From the NCBI RefSeq assembly GCF_001636055.1, contig NZ_CP011789.1, positions 4,402,001 through 4,466,000 of the forward strand: a stretch of 64,000 nt of DNA, in the 5' to 3' direction. Position 1 is the first letter of the stretch. Each line of letters opens with the position of its first letter. Positions 57,167-64,000 of this stretch are shown piece after piece. This stretch comes from Pseudomonas putida. GTDB taxonomy: Bacteria > Pseudomonadota > Gammaproteobacteria > Pseudomonadales > Pseudomonadaceae. Both the position numbers and the translations under genes were made by a program. Below the pieces are notes generated by a model. It worked only from the letters and a program-made list of their open reading frames with translations, searched no databases and was not told the origin of the DNA.

Positions 57167-58591
57167 ATGAACACAACCAGCAGTACCGCCTACAACTACA
57201 AGGTGGTCCGCCAATTCGCCCTCATGACGGTGGTGTGGGGCATCGTCGGCATGGGGCTCGGCGTCTTCATCGCCGCGCAACTCGTCTGGCCGAGCCTCAA
57301 CTTCGACCTTCCGTGGACCAGCTTCGGTCGTCTGCGACCGCTGCACACCAACGCGGTGATCTTCGCCTTCGGTGGCTGTGCCCTGTTCGCCACCTCCTAT
57401 TATTCGGTGCAGCGCACCTGCCAGACCATCCTCTTCGCGCCAAAACTGGCGGCCTTTACCTTCTGGGGCTGGCAACTGGTGATCCTGCTGGCAGCGATCA
57501 GCCTGCCACTGGGCTACACCAGCTCCAAGGAATACGCCGAACTGGAATGGCCGATCGACATCCTGATCACCATCGTCTGGGTCTGCTACGCCATCGTGTT
57601 CTTCGGCACGCTGATGAAACGCACCACCAAGCACATCTACGTGGGCAACTGGTTCTTCGGTGCCTTCATCCTCACCGTGGCGATCCTGCACATCGTCAAC
57701 AACCTGGAGATGCCGGTCAGCCTGACCAAGTCGTACTCGGTCTACGCCGGGGCCACCGACGCCATGGTGCAGTGGTGGTACGGCCACAACGCCGTAGGCT
57801 TCTTCCTGACCGCAGGCTTCCTGGGGATGATGTACTACTACGTGCCCAAGCAGGCAGAGCGTCCGGTGTATTCCTATCGCCTGTCGATCGTGCACTTCTG
57901 GGCGCTGATCACCCTGTACATCTGGGCCGGCCCGCACCACCTGCACTACACCGCCCTGCCCGACTGGGCCCAGTCACTGGGCATGATCATGTCGCTGATC
58001 CTGCTCGCACCGAGCTGGGGCGGGATGATCAACGGCATGATGACCCTCTCCGGCGCCTGGCACAAACTGCGCAGCGACCCGATCCTGCGCTTCCTCGTGG
58101 TGTCGCTGGCGTTCTACGGCATGTCGACCTTCGAAGGCCCGATGATGGCGATCAAGACCGTCAACGCCCTCTCTCACTACACCGACTGGACCATCGGCCA
58201 TGTCCACGCCGGCGCCCTGGGCTGGGTGGCTATGATCTCCATCGGCGCGCTGTACCACACCATTCCGAAGGTGTTCGGCAAGCAGCAGATGCACAGCATC
58301 GGCCTGATCAACGCGCACTTCTGGCTGGCAACCATCGGCACCGTGCTCTACATCGCCTCGATGTGGGTCAACGGCATCGCCCAGGGCCTGATGTGGCGTG
58401 CGGTCAACAGCGACGGCACGCTCACCTACTCGTTCGTCGAAACCCTGGTGGCCAGCCACCCCGGCTTCATCGTGCGCTTCGTCGGCGGGGCGATCTTCCT
58501 CAGCGGCATGTTCCTGATGGCCTGGAACACCTGGCGCACCGTGCGTTCGCCAGCGCTTGACGCCGCCCCTGCGAACGCCCAGCTGGCTTGA
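57167..58591 (+). CDS. ccoN1: cbb3 oxidase catalytic subunit CcoN, copy 1
   Basis: A 474-aa twelve-helix haem-copper subunit that reduces O2 at a high-spin haem b3-CuB centre with high oxygen affinity. Metal-ligand histidines appear in [43 protein letters not shown] and [19 protein letters not shown] 57167 gives the family-like start [17 protein letters not shown]. It is the first gene of ccoNOQP operon 1, with an ANR-type box upstream pointing to induction under low oxygen. The whole protein is closely paralogous to ccoN at 60748. Copy numbers here are by position. Confidence 0.96.
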   Translation: MNTTSSTAYNYKVVRQFALMTVVWGIVGMGLGVFIAAQLVWPSLNFDLPWTSFGRLRPLHTNAVIFAFGGCALFATSYYSVQRTCQTILFAPKLAAFTFWGWQLVILLAAISLPLGYTSSKEYAELEWPIDILITIVWVCYAIVFFGTLMKRTTKHIYVGNWFFGAFILTVAILHIVNNLEMPVSLTKSYSVYAGATDAMVQWWYGHNAVGFFLTAGFLGMMYYYVPKQAERPVYSYRLSIVHFWALITLYIWAGPHHLHYTALPDWAQSLGMIMSLILLAPSWGGMINGMMTLSGAWHKLRSDPILRFLVVSLAFYGMSTFEGPMMAIKTVNALSHYTDWTIGHVHAGALGWVAMISIGALYHTIPKVFGKQQMHSIGLINAHFWLATIGTVLYIASMWVNGIAQGLMWRAVNSDGTLTYSFVETLVASHPGFIVRFVGGAIFLSGMFLMAWNTWRTVRSPALDAAPANAQLA

Positions 58592-58604
58592 GGAGACACG
58601 CCTG

Positions 58605-59213
58605 ATGAAACATGAAGTCATCGAGAAAAACGTCGGCCTGCTGGCCTTGCTGATGGTGTTCGCCGTCAGCATCGGCGGCATGACGCAGATCGTCCCGCTG
58701 TTCTTCCAGGACGTCACCAACAAGCCGGTCGAGGGCATGAAGCCCTACACCGCGCTGCAACTGGAAGGCCGCGACATCTACATCCGCGAAGGCTGCGTGG
58801 GCTGCCATTCGCAGATGATCCGCCCATTCCGCGCCGAGACCGAACGCTATGGTCACTACTCGGTGGCCGGTGAAAGCGTGTGGGACCACCCCTTCCTCTG
58901 GGGCTCCAAGCGCACCGGCCCGGACCTGGCCCGCGTCGGCGCACGCTACTCCGACGACTGGCACCGCGCACACCTGTACAACCCGCGCAACGTGGTACCG
59001 GAATCGAAGATGCCGGCCTACCCGTGGCTGGTCGCACAGCCGGTCGACAACAGCCACACCGACACCAAGCTGCGCGTATTGCGCACCCTCGGCGTGCCCT
59101 ACACCGACGAAGACATCGCCGGTGCCCGCGACGCGGTCAAGGGCAAGACCGAGATGGATGCGCTGGTCGCCTACCTGCAGGTGCTGGGCACCTCGATCAA
59201 GAACAAGAGGTAA
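58605..59213 (+). CDS. ccoO1: cbb3 oxidase monohaem subunit CcoO, copy 1
   Basis: A 202-aa inner-membrane c-type cytochrome passing electrons to CcoN. One N-terminal helix ([20 protein letters not shown]) anchors a periplasmic domain with haem motif CVGCH (residues ~69-73, [13 protein letters not shown]). The Met ligand is likely in [14 protein letters not shown] lies nine bases before ATG 58605, 13 bp after ccoN1. Long stretches are almost identical in DNA to ccoO copy 2. Confidence 0.96.
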   Translation: MKHEVIEKNVGLLALLMVFAVSIGGMTQIVPLFFQDVTNKPVEGMKPYTALQLEGRDIYIREGCVGCHSQMIRPFRAETERYGHYSVAGESVWDHPFLWGSKRTGPDLARVGARYSDDWHRAHLYNPRNVVPESKMPAYPWLVAQPVDNSHTDTKLRVLRTLGVPYTDEDIAGARDAVKGKTEMDALVAYLQVLGTSIKNKR

Positions 59214-59218
59214 GCACG

Positions 59219-59410
59219 ATGGAATTCGACATCGGCATGATCCGCGGCCTCGGCACCCTGGTGGTGATGATCGCCTTCATCGGCCTGTCGCTCTGGGTGT
59301 TCAACCGCCGCCGCGACCGTGATTTCGCCGAAGCGCGCCTGCTGCCCTTCGACGACGACCGCCTGCCCCCTGCCGGGCAGGAACCTGCCATGAGGAGTAA
59401 CGGGCAATGA
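59219..59410 (+). CDS. ccoQ1: cbb3 oxidase small subunit CcoQ, copy 1
   Basis: A 63-aa single-helix protein ([36 protein letters not shown]). CcoQ/FixQ stabilises the complex. It starts at ATG 59219, five bases after ccoO1, and its stop overlaps the ccoP1 start (ATGA). Confidence 0.92.
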   Translation: MEFDIGMIRGLGTLVVMIAFIGLSLWVFNRRRDRDFAEARLLPFDDDRLPPAGQEPAMRSNGQ

Positions 59411-60348
59411 CCACCTTCTGGAGTACGTACATCAGCGTACTGACCATCGGCAGCCTGATCGGCCTGACCTGGTTGCTGCTCGGCACCCGCAAGGGCCAGA
59501 GCAACAACACCACCGACCAGACCATGGGCCATAGCTTCGACGGCATCGAGGAGTACGACAACCCGCTGCCCAAATGGTGGTTCTGGCTGTTCGTCGGCAC
59601 CCTGGTGTTCTCGGTCGGCTACCTGATCCTCTACCCGGGCCTGGGCAACTGGAAAGGCATCCTGCCCGGCTACGAGAATGGCTGGACCCAGGTCAACGAA
59701 TGGCAGAAAGAAATGGACAAGGCCGACGCCCGCTTCGGGCCGATCTTCGCCAAGTTCGCCGCCATGCCGGTGGAGGAAGTGGCCAAGGATCCGCAGGCAT
59801 TGAAGATGGGCGCACGCCTGTTCGCCTCCAACTGCTCGGTGTGCCATGGCTCGGACGCCAAAGGGGCCTACGGCTTCCCCAACCTGACTGACAAGGACTG
59901 GCGCTGGGGCGGTGAACCCGAGACCATCAAGGCCTCGATCATGAACGGCCGCCATGGCGTGATGCCAGGCTGGGCCGAGGTCATCGGCGAACAGGGCGTG
60001 GCGGATGTCGCAGGTTTCGTGCTCACCAACCTCGATGGCCGCAGCCTGCCTGAAGGGGCCAAGGCCGACGTGGCCAAGGGCAAGGAGATCTTCGCCAGCA
60101 ACTGCGTGGCCTGCCATGGGCCGGAAGGCAAGGGCACCCCCGCCATGGGCGCACCCGACCTGACTCACCCGCAGGCGTTCATCTACGGTTCGAGCTTCGC
60201 CCAGTTGCAGCAGACCATCCGCTATGGTCGCCAGGGCCAGATGCCGGCTCAGGCCGAGATCCAGGGCAACGACAAGGTGCACCTGCTGGCGGCTTACGTG
60301 TACAGCCTGTCCCATGATGAAAACGCTGAAACGCTGACAACCAAGTAA
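59407..60348 (+). CDS. ccoP1: cbb3 oxidase dihaem subunit CcoP, copy 1
   Basis: A 313-aa membrane-bound dihaem cytochrome c, the electron entry of the complex. Two helices ([38 protein letters not shown]) precede two haem domains with [11 protein letters not shown] and [11 protein letters not shown]; Met ligands lie in HGVMPGW and GQMPAQ. It is 13 residues shorter than copy 2, which has an insert after the second helix. The start overlaps ccoQ1. Confidence 0.96.
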   Translation: MTTFWSTYISVLTIGSLIGLTWLLLGTRKGQSNNTTDQTMGHSFDGIEEYDNPLPKWWFWLFVGTLVFSVGYLILYPGLGNWKGILPGYENGWTQVNEWQKEMDKADARFGPIFAKFAAMPVEEVAKDPQALKMGARLFASNCSVCHGSDAKGAYGFPNLTDKDWRWGGEPETIKASIMNGRHGVMPGWAEVIGEQGVADVAGFVLTNLDGRSLPEGAKADVAKGKEIFASNCVACHGPEGKGTPAMGAPDLTHPQAFIYGSSFAQLQQTIRYGRQGQMPAQAEIQGNDKVHLLAAYVYSLSHDENAETLTTK

Positions 60349-60747
60349 GTACCCCTGCAAATCCCCCCTGTGGGAGCGGCGACTCGCCCTCCCACAGGGG
60401 TGCGCCGCTCCCCCTCCCTTGCACCCCCTCCGAACGGAACTAAGCTTGTTGCCACAGTGGCCTCGCGTTGCAGCGATGGCCTCGACGCGGCGCATTGCCT
60501 GACGCCGCGCGCGAAAAAGACATCGAAAAAAAGCTTGACCGATCGATCAGAAAAAGGTGAAAAACGGTACACATTACAGATATTTATTTGTGTACAATCG
60601 TTCGACCCGAAACGCCACGGGACGGTGGTGGGAAGGGTATGGACACGGGTCGGCGCAGGGTACCTTGCGTTGCCATAGCCATTGCGGCTATCGAGACTGG
60701 CGCCGATTTTTCCACCAACAAGAACACCTAAACCGTGGAACCTTAGC
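60349..60747. promoter_or_regulatory. Intergenic region between the two cco operons
   Basis: A 399-bp gap without a gene. It holds the ccoP1 terminator (60365-60400), an inverted repeat GTACACA-N15-TGTGTAC (60567-60573 / 60589-60595) in an AT-rich stretch, and the AANAANAA motif AACAAGAA (60717-60724) 24 bp before ccoN2. A TTGACC at 60535-60540 could be a -35 element, but no clear -10 follows. There is no proper ANR box. Confidence 0.65.
60365..60400 (+). terminator. Terminator/REP hairpin after ccoP1
   Basis: A 12-bp perfect stem (cccctgtgggag / ctcccacagggg) with a 12-nt loop starts 16 bp after the ccoP1 stop. The cctgtgggagcgg form is a common P. putida repeat. Confidence 0.82.
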
Positions 60748-62190
60748 ATGAGCACAGCAATCAGTCCGACTGCTTATAACTATAAGGTCGTCCGCCAGTT
60801 CGCCATCATGACGGTGGTCTGGGGGATCCTTGGCATGGGCCTCGGCGTCTTCATCGCATCGCAGCTGGTGTGGCCGCAGCTCAACTTCGACCTGCCCTGG
60901 ACCAGCTTCGGACGCCTGCGACCGCTGCACACCAACCTGGTGATCTTCGCCTTCGGCGGCTGTGCCCTGTTCGGCACCAGCTACTACGTGGTGCAGCGCA
61001 CCTGCCAGACCCGGCTGATCTCCGACGGCATGGCCGCCTTCACCTTCTGGGGCTGGCAGGCGGTGATCCTCGGCGCGCTGATCACCCTGCCGATGGGCTA
61101 CACCACCACCAAGGAATACGCCGAGCTCGAATGGCCCATCGCAATCCTGCTGGCCATCGTCTGGGTCACCTATGCAGTGGTGTTCTTCGGCACCATCGTC
61201 AAGCGCAAGACCAAGCACATCTACGTGGGCAACTGGTTCTACGGCGCCTTCATCGTGGTCACCGCGATGCTGCACATCGTCAACCACATCTCGCTGCCGG
61301 TCAGCCTGTTCAAGTCGTACTCGGCCTACGCCGGTGCCACTGACGCGATGATCCAGTGGTGGTATGGCCACAACGCCGTGGGCTTCTTCCTCACCACCGG
61401 CTTCCTGGGGATGATGTACTACTTCGTGCCCAAGCAGGCCGAGCGTCCGATCTACTCCTACCGCTTGTCGATCGTGCACTTCTGGGCGCTGATCACCCTG
61501 TACATCTGGGCCGGCCCCCACCACCTGCACTACACCGCCCTGCCCGACTGGGCGCAGTCGCTGGGCATGGTGATGTCGATCATTCTCCTGGCCCCGAGCT
61601 GGGGCGGCATGATCAACGGCATGATGACCCTCTCCGGTGCCTGGCACAAACTGCGCACCGACCCGATCCTGCGCTTCCTGGTGGTGTCGCTGGCGTTCTA
61701 CGGCATGTCGACCTTCGAAGGGCCGATGATGGCGATCAAGACGGTCAACTCGCTGTCGCACTACACCGACTGGACCATCGGCCACGTCCACGCCGGCGCC
61801 CTGGGCTGGGTGGCGATGATCTCCATCGGCGCGGTGTACCACATGATTCCGAAGCTGTACGGCCGCGAGCAGATGCACAGCGTCGGCCTGATCAATGCGC
61901 ACTTCTGGCTGGCGACCATCGGCACCGTGCTGTACATCGCCTCGATGTGGGTCAACGGCATCACCCAAGGCCTGATGTGGCGCGCGATCAACGATGACGG
62001 CACCCTCACCTACTCCTTCGTCGAAGCGCTGCAGGCCAGCCATCCGGGCTATATCGTCCGCGCACTGGGCGGCGCCTTCTTCGCCTCGGGCATGCTGCTG
62101 ATGGCCTACAACGTGCTGCGCACGGTACGCGCTGCCAATCCGGCGCAGGCCGATGAAGCCGCCAAGATCGTCGTCGTGGGAGCGCACTGA
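60748..62190 (+). CDS. ccoN2: cbb3 oxidase catalytic subunit CcoN, copy 2
   Basis: A 480-aa haem-copper subunit of a second cbb3 oxidase, with the same histidine motifs as copy 1 ([59 protein letters not shown]). It differs mostly near the termini ([15 protein letters not shown]-terminal [17 protein letters not shown]). ATG 60748 has only GGAA nearby, a weak ribosome site. An Hfq/Crc-type AACAAGAA lies 24 bp upstream. No ANR box was found; this may be the constitutive isoform. Confidence 0.96.
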   Translation: MSTAISPTAYNYKVVRQFAIMTVVWGILGMGLGVFIASQLVWPQLNFDLPWTSFGRLRPLHTNLVIFAFGGCALFGTSYYVVQRTCQTRLISDGMAAFTFWGWQAVILGALITLPMGYTTTKEYAELEWPIAILLAIVWVTYAVVFFGTIVKRKTKHIYVGNWFYGAFIVVTAMLHIVNHISLPVSLFKSYSAYAGATDAMIQWWYGHNAVGFFLTTGFLGMMYYFVPKQAERPIYSYRLSIVHFWALITLYIWAGPHHLHYTALPDWAQSLGMVMSIILLAPSWGGMINGMMTLSGAWHKLRTDPILRFLVVSLAFYGMSTFEGPMMAIKTVNSLSHYTDWTIGHVHAGALGWVAMISIGAVYHMIPKLYGREQMHSVGLINAHFWLATIGTVLYIASMWVNGITQGLMWRAINDDGTLTYSFVEALQASHPGYIVRALGGAFFASGMLLMAYNVLRTVRAANPAQADEAAKIVVVGAH

Positions 62191-62798
62191 TGAAGCATGA
62201 AGCAGTCGAGAAGAACATAGGCCTGCTGGCCTTCTTCATGGTCATCGCCGTGAGCATCGGCGGCCTGACGCAAATCGTCCCGCTGTTCTTCCAGGACGTC
62301 ACCAACAAGCCGGTCGAGGGCATGAAGCCGCGCACCGCGCTGGAGGTCGAAGGGCGCGACATCTACATCCGCGAAGGCTGCGTAGGCTGCCATTCGCAGA
62401 TGATCCGTCCGTTCCGTGCCGAGACCGAACGCTATGGCCACTACTCGGTGGCCGGTGAAAGCGTGTGGGACCACCCCTTCCTCTGGGGCTCCAAGCGCAC
62501 CGGCCCGGACCTGGCCCGCGTCGGCGGACGCTACTCCGACGACTGGCACCGCGCGCACCTGTACAACCCGCGCAACGTGGTGCCGGAATCGAAGATGCCC
62601 GCTTACCCATGGCTGGTGGAAAACCACCTCGATGGCAAGGATACGGCCAAGAAGCTCGAAGTGCTGCGCACCCTCGGCACGCCCTACACCGACGAAGACA
62701 TCGCCGGTGCCCGCGATGCGGTCAAGGGCAAGACCGAGATGGACGCCCTGGTGGCGTACCTGCAAGGCCTTGGCACCCTCATCAAGAGCAAACGGTGA
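62190..62798 (+). CDS. ccoO2: cbb3 oxidase monohaem subunit CcoO, copy 2
   Basis: A 202-aa monohaem cytochrome c with one N-terminal helix and [11 protein letters not shown]. It starts on the last base of the ccoN2 stop (TGATG). It differs from copy 1 mainly in residues ~47-52 and ~150-165 ([15 protein letters not shown] here against [15 protein letters not shown]). The central haem region is near-identical at DNA level. Confidence 0.96.
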   Translation: MKHEAVEKNIGLLAFFMVIAVSIGGLTQIVPLFFQDVTNKPVEGMKPRTALEVEGRDIYIREGCVGCHSQMIRPFRAETERYGHYSVAGESVWDHPFLWGSKRTGPDLARVGGRYSDDWHRAHLYNPRNVVPESKMPAYPWLVENHLDGKDTAKKLEVLRTLGTPYTDEDIAGARDAVKGKTEMDALVAYLQGLGTLIKSKR

Positions 62799-62803
62799 CG
62801 CTG

Positions 62804-63001
62804 ATGGATATCGGGATGATTCGCGGCCTGGGCACCGTCGTCGTGCTGGTGGCCTTCGTGGGCCTGGCGCTGTGGGTGTTCAGCCCGCGGCGCAAGAAGG
62901 ATTTCGACGAGGCCACGCAACTGCCCTTCGCGGATGATCCCGAGGCCAGCCGGCATGTCGAGCACGCGCAAAAGAATGCTTCTGGGAGCAAACAACAATG
63001 A
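62804..63001 (+). CDS. ccoQ2: cbb3 oxidase small subunit CcoQ, copy 2
   Basis: A 65-aa single-helix protein ([34 protein letters not shown]) with a polar tail ([12 protein letters not shown]). ATG 62804 lies five bases after the ccoO2 stop. Its stop overlaps the ccoP2 start. Confidence 0.92.
   Translation: MDIGMIRGLGTVVVLVAFVGLALWVFSPRRKKDFDEATQLPFADDPEASRHVEHAQKNASGSKQQ
62991..62998 (+). promoter_or_regulatory. Hfq/Crc-type AANAANAA motif at ccoP2 start
   Basis: AACAACAA runs straight into the ccoP2 ATG, after GGGAG at 62984-62988. This matches the AANAANAA motif through which Hfq with Crc blocks translation in Pseudomonas during catabolite repression. Confidence 0.5.
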
Positions 63002-63978
63002 CAACCTTCTGGAGTCTGTACGTCACCGTCCTGACCCTGGGCACCATCTTCGCCTTGACCTGGCTGCTGCTGTCGACCCGCAAGGGCCAGCGCGAAGAGA
63101 TCACCGATGAAACCGTCGGCCATGCGTTCGACGGTATCGAGGAGTACGACAACCCGCTGCCCAAATGGTGGTTCTGGCTGTTCGTCGGCACCATCGTCTT
63201 CGCCCTCGGCTACCTGGCGCTGTATCCGGGCCTGGGCAACTGGAAAGGCATCCTGCCAGGCTATACGTACCTGGATAACGACAAGCAGACCGAATTCAGC
63301 AATGGCCAGTCGGGCTGGACCGGCGTGCACGAATGGGAAAAGGAAATGGCCAAGGCCGATGCCCGCTTCGGGCCGATCTTCGCCAAGTTCGCGGCCATGC
63401 CGCTGGAAGACGTCGCCAAGGATCCGCAGGCCCTCAAGATGGGCGCACGCCTGTTCGCCTCCAACTGCTCGGTGTGCCATGGTTCGGACGCCAAGGGAGC
63501 GTACGGCTTCCCCAACCTGACCGACAGCGACTGGCGCTGGGGCGGCGAACCGGAAACCATCAAGACCACCATCATGAATGGCCGTCATGGTGTGATGCCG
63601 GCCTGGGCCGAGGTGATCGGCGAGCAGGGCGTGGCGGACGTTGCCGCCTTCGTGCTGACCAACCTGGACGGGCGCAGCCTGCCCGAGGGCATCAAGGCCG
63701 ACGCGGCCAACGGGCAGAAACTCTTCGCCGCCAACTGCGTGGCCTGCCACGGCCCTGAAGGCAAGGGCACCCCCGCCATGGGCGCACCCAACCTGACTCA
63801 CCCGCAGGCGTTCATCTACGGCTCGAGCTTCGCCCAGCTGCAGCAGACCATTCGTTACGGTCGCCAGGGACAGATGCCCGCCCAGGCTGAAATCCAGGGC
63901 AACGACAAGGTGCACCTGCTGGCGGCTTATGTGTACAGCCTGTCGCAGCAGGCGGAGCCGACTCAACCAGCTGAGTAA
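62998..63978 (+). CDS. ccoP2: cbb3 oxidase dihaem subunit CcoP, copy 2
   Basis: A 326-aa dihaem cytochrome c with the same two-helix anchor and haem motifs [11 protein letters not shown] and [11 protein letters not shown] as copy 1. It carries an extra segment ([19 protein letters not shown]) just after the second helix and a short [10 protein letters not shown] tail. The start overlaps ccoQ2. Only 22 bases follow before the window ends. Confidence 0.96.
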   Translation: MTTFWSLYVTVLTLGTIFALTWLLLSTRKGQREEITDETVGHAFDGIEEYDNPLPKWWFWLFVGTIVFALGYLALYPGLGNWKGILPGYTYLDNDKQTEFSNGQSGWTGVHEWEKEMAKADARFGPIFAKFAAMPLEDVAKDPQALKMGARLFASNCSVCHGSDAKGAYGFPNLTDSDWRWGGEPETIKTTIMNGRHGVMPAWAEVIGEQGVADVAAFVLTNLDGRSLPEGIKADAANGQKLFAANCVACHGPEGKGTPAMGAPNLTHPQAFIYGSSFAQLQQTIRYGRQGQMPAQAEIQGNDKVHLLAAYVYSLSQQAEPTQPAE

Positions 63979-64000
63979 GCCTGGGCTGGCCTCATCGCGG

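Noticed and set aside
60535..60550. Possible ANR box before ccoN2 (TTGACCGATCGATCAG)
   Set aside because: The half-sites are not separated by four bases and the right half does not match ATCAA at the correct place.

Overview
The window reads as chromosome of a GC-rich fluorescent Pseudomonas, most likely of the P. putida / P. entomophila group. This rests on recognised protein families and remembered gene order, not on a database search. The left part (about 1-32.9 kb) carries genes in the order I associate with the P. aeruginosa PA2986-PA3020 block: lolCDE, a PilZ protein, a phosphodiesterase, sthA, apbE, gap, mfd, csiV, nagZ, psrA, lexA-sulA, topA, fadAB, a universal stress protein, an ABC-F ATPase and slt. 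The nqr operon that accompanies apbE in P. aeruginosa is absent. No tRNA, rRNA or CRISPR array was seen.

Region by region: 1-3 kb encodes the lipoprotein-release ABC transporter (lolE is cut by the window edge). 3.1-8.7 kb holds signalling and redox metabolism (PilZ, GDPD, SthA, ApbE, an elongated GAPDH). 8.9-16.2 kb is a rightward run of mfd, csiV and a SWIM/SNF2 helicase. 16.3-18.6 kb is the leftward psrA-YkuD-nagZ group, with tandem PsrA-type operators upstream of psrA. 18.8-19.9 kb is lexA-sulA behind two SOS boxes. 20-27.3 kb has topA and the fadBA beta-oxidation operon. 28-36.3 kb has a stress protein, Uup-type ABC-F, Slt and a dsbD-tlpA-dsbG disulfide operon whose middle protein has an Lgt-like membrane domain.

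36.4-39.3 kb is a single TccC/RHS toxin gene. Its AT-richer C-terminal domain is membrane-rich, then Ser-rich, with a basic NLS-like tail; I do not recognise it. This is the best candidate for something undescribed. A 17-bp hairpin separates it from pvdL (39.4-52.3 kb, 4317 aa), the pyoverdine chromophore synthetase with architecture acyl ligase-PCP-C-A(Glu)-PCP-C-A(Tyr)-PCP-E-C-A(Dab)-PCP. Divergent from it is pvdS, with a Fur box, followed by a siderophore GNAT acetyltransferase. I find a perfect PvdS box (TAAAT-N16-CGT) before the acetyltransferase and a near match before pvdL, so iron limitation should reach all three genes through Fur and PvdS.

55.3 kb holds a 146-bp palindromic MITE-like element flanked by CTAG. 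The right end (57.2-64 kb) has two tandem ccoNOQP operons for cbb3 oxidases. The first has an ANR-type box lying inside the 5' end of the divergent hydrolase gene. The second has AANAANAA (Hfq/Crc-type) motifs at ccoN and ccoP. Several convergent gene pairs are separated by REP-like hairpins.
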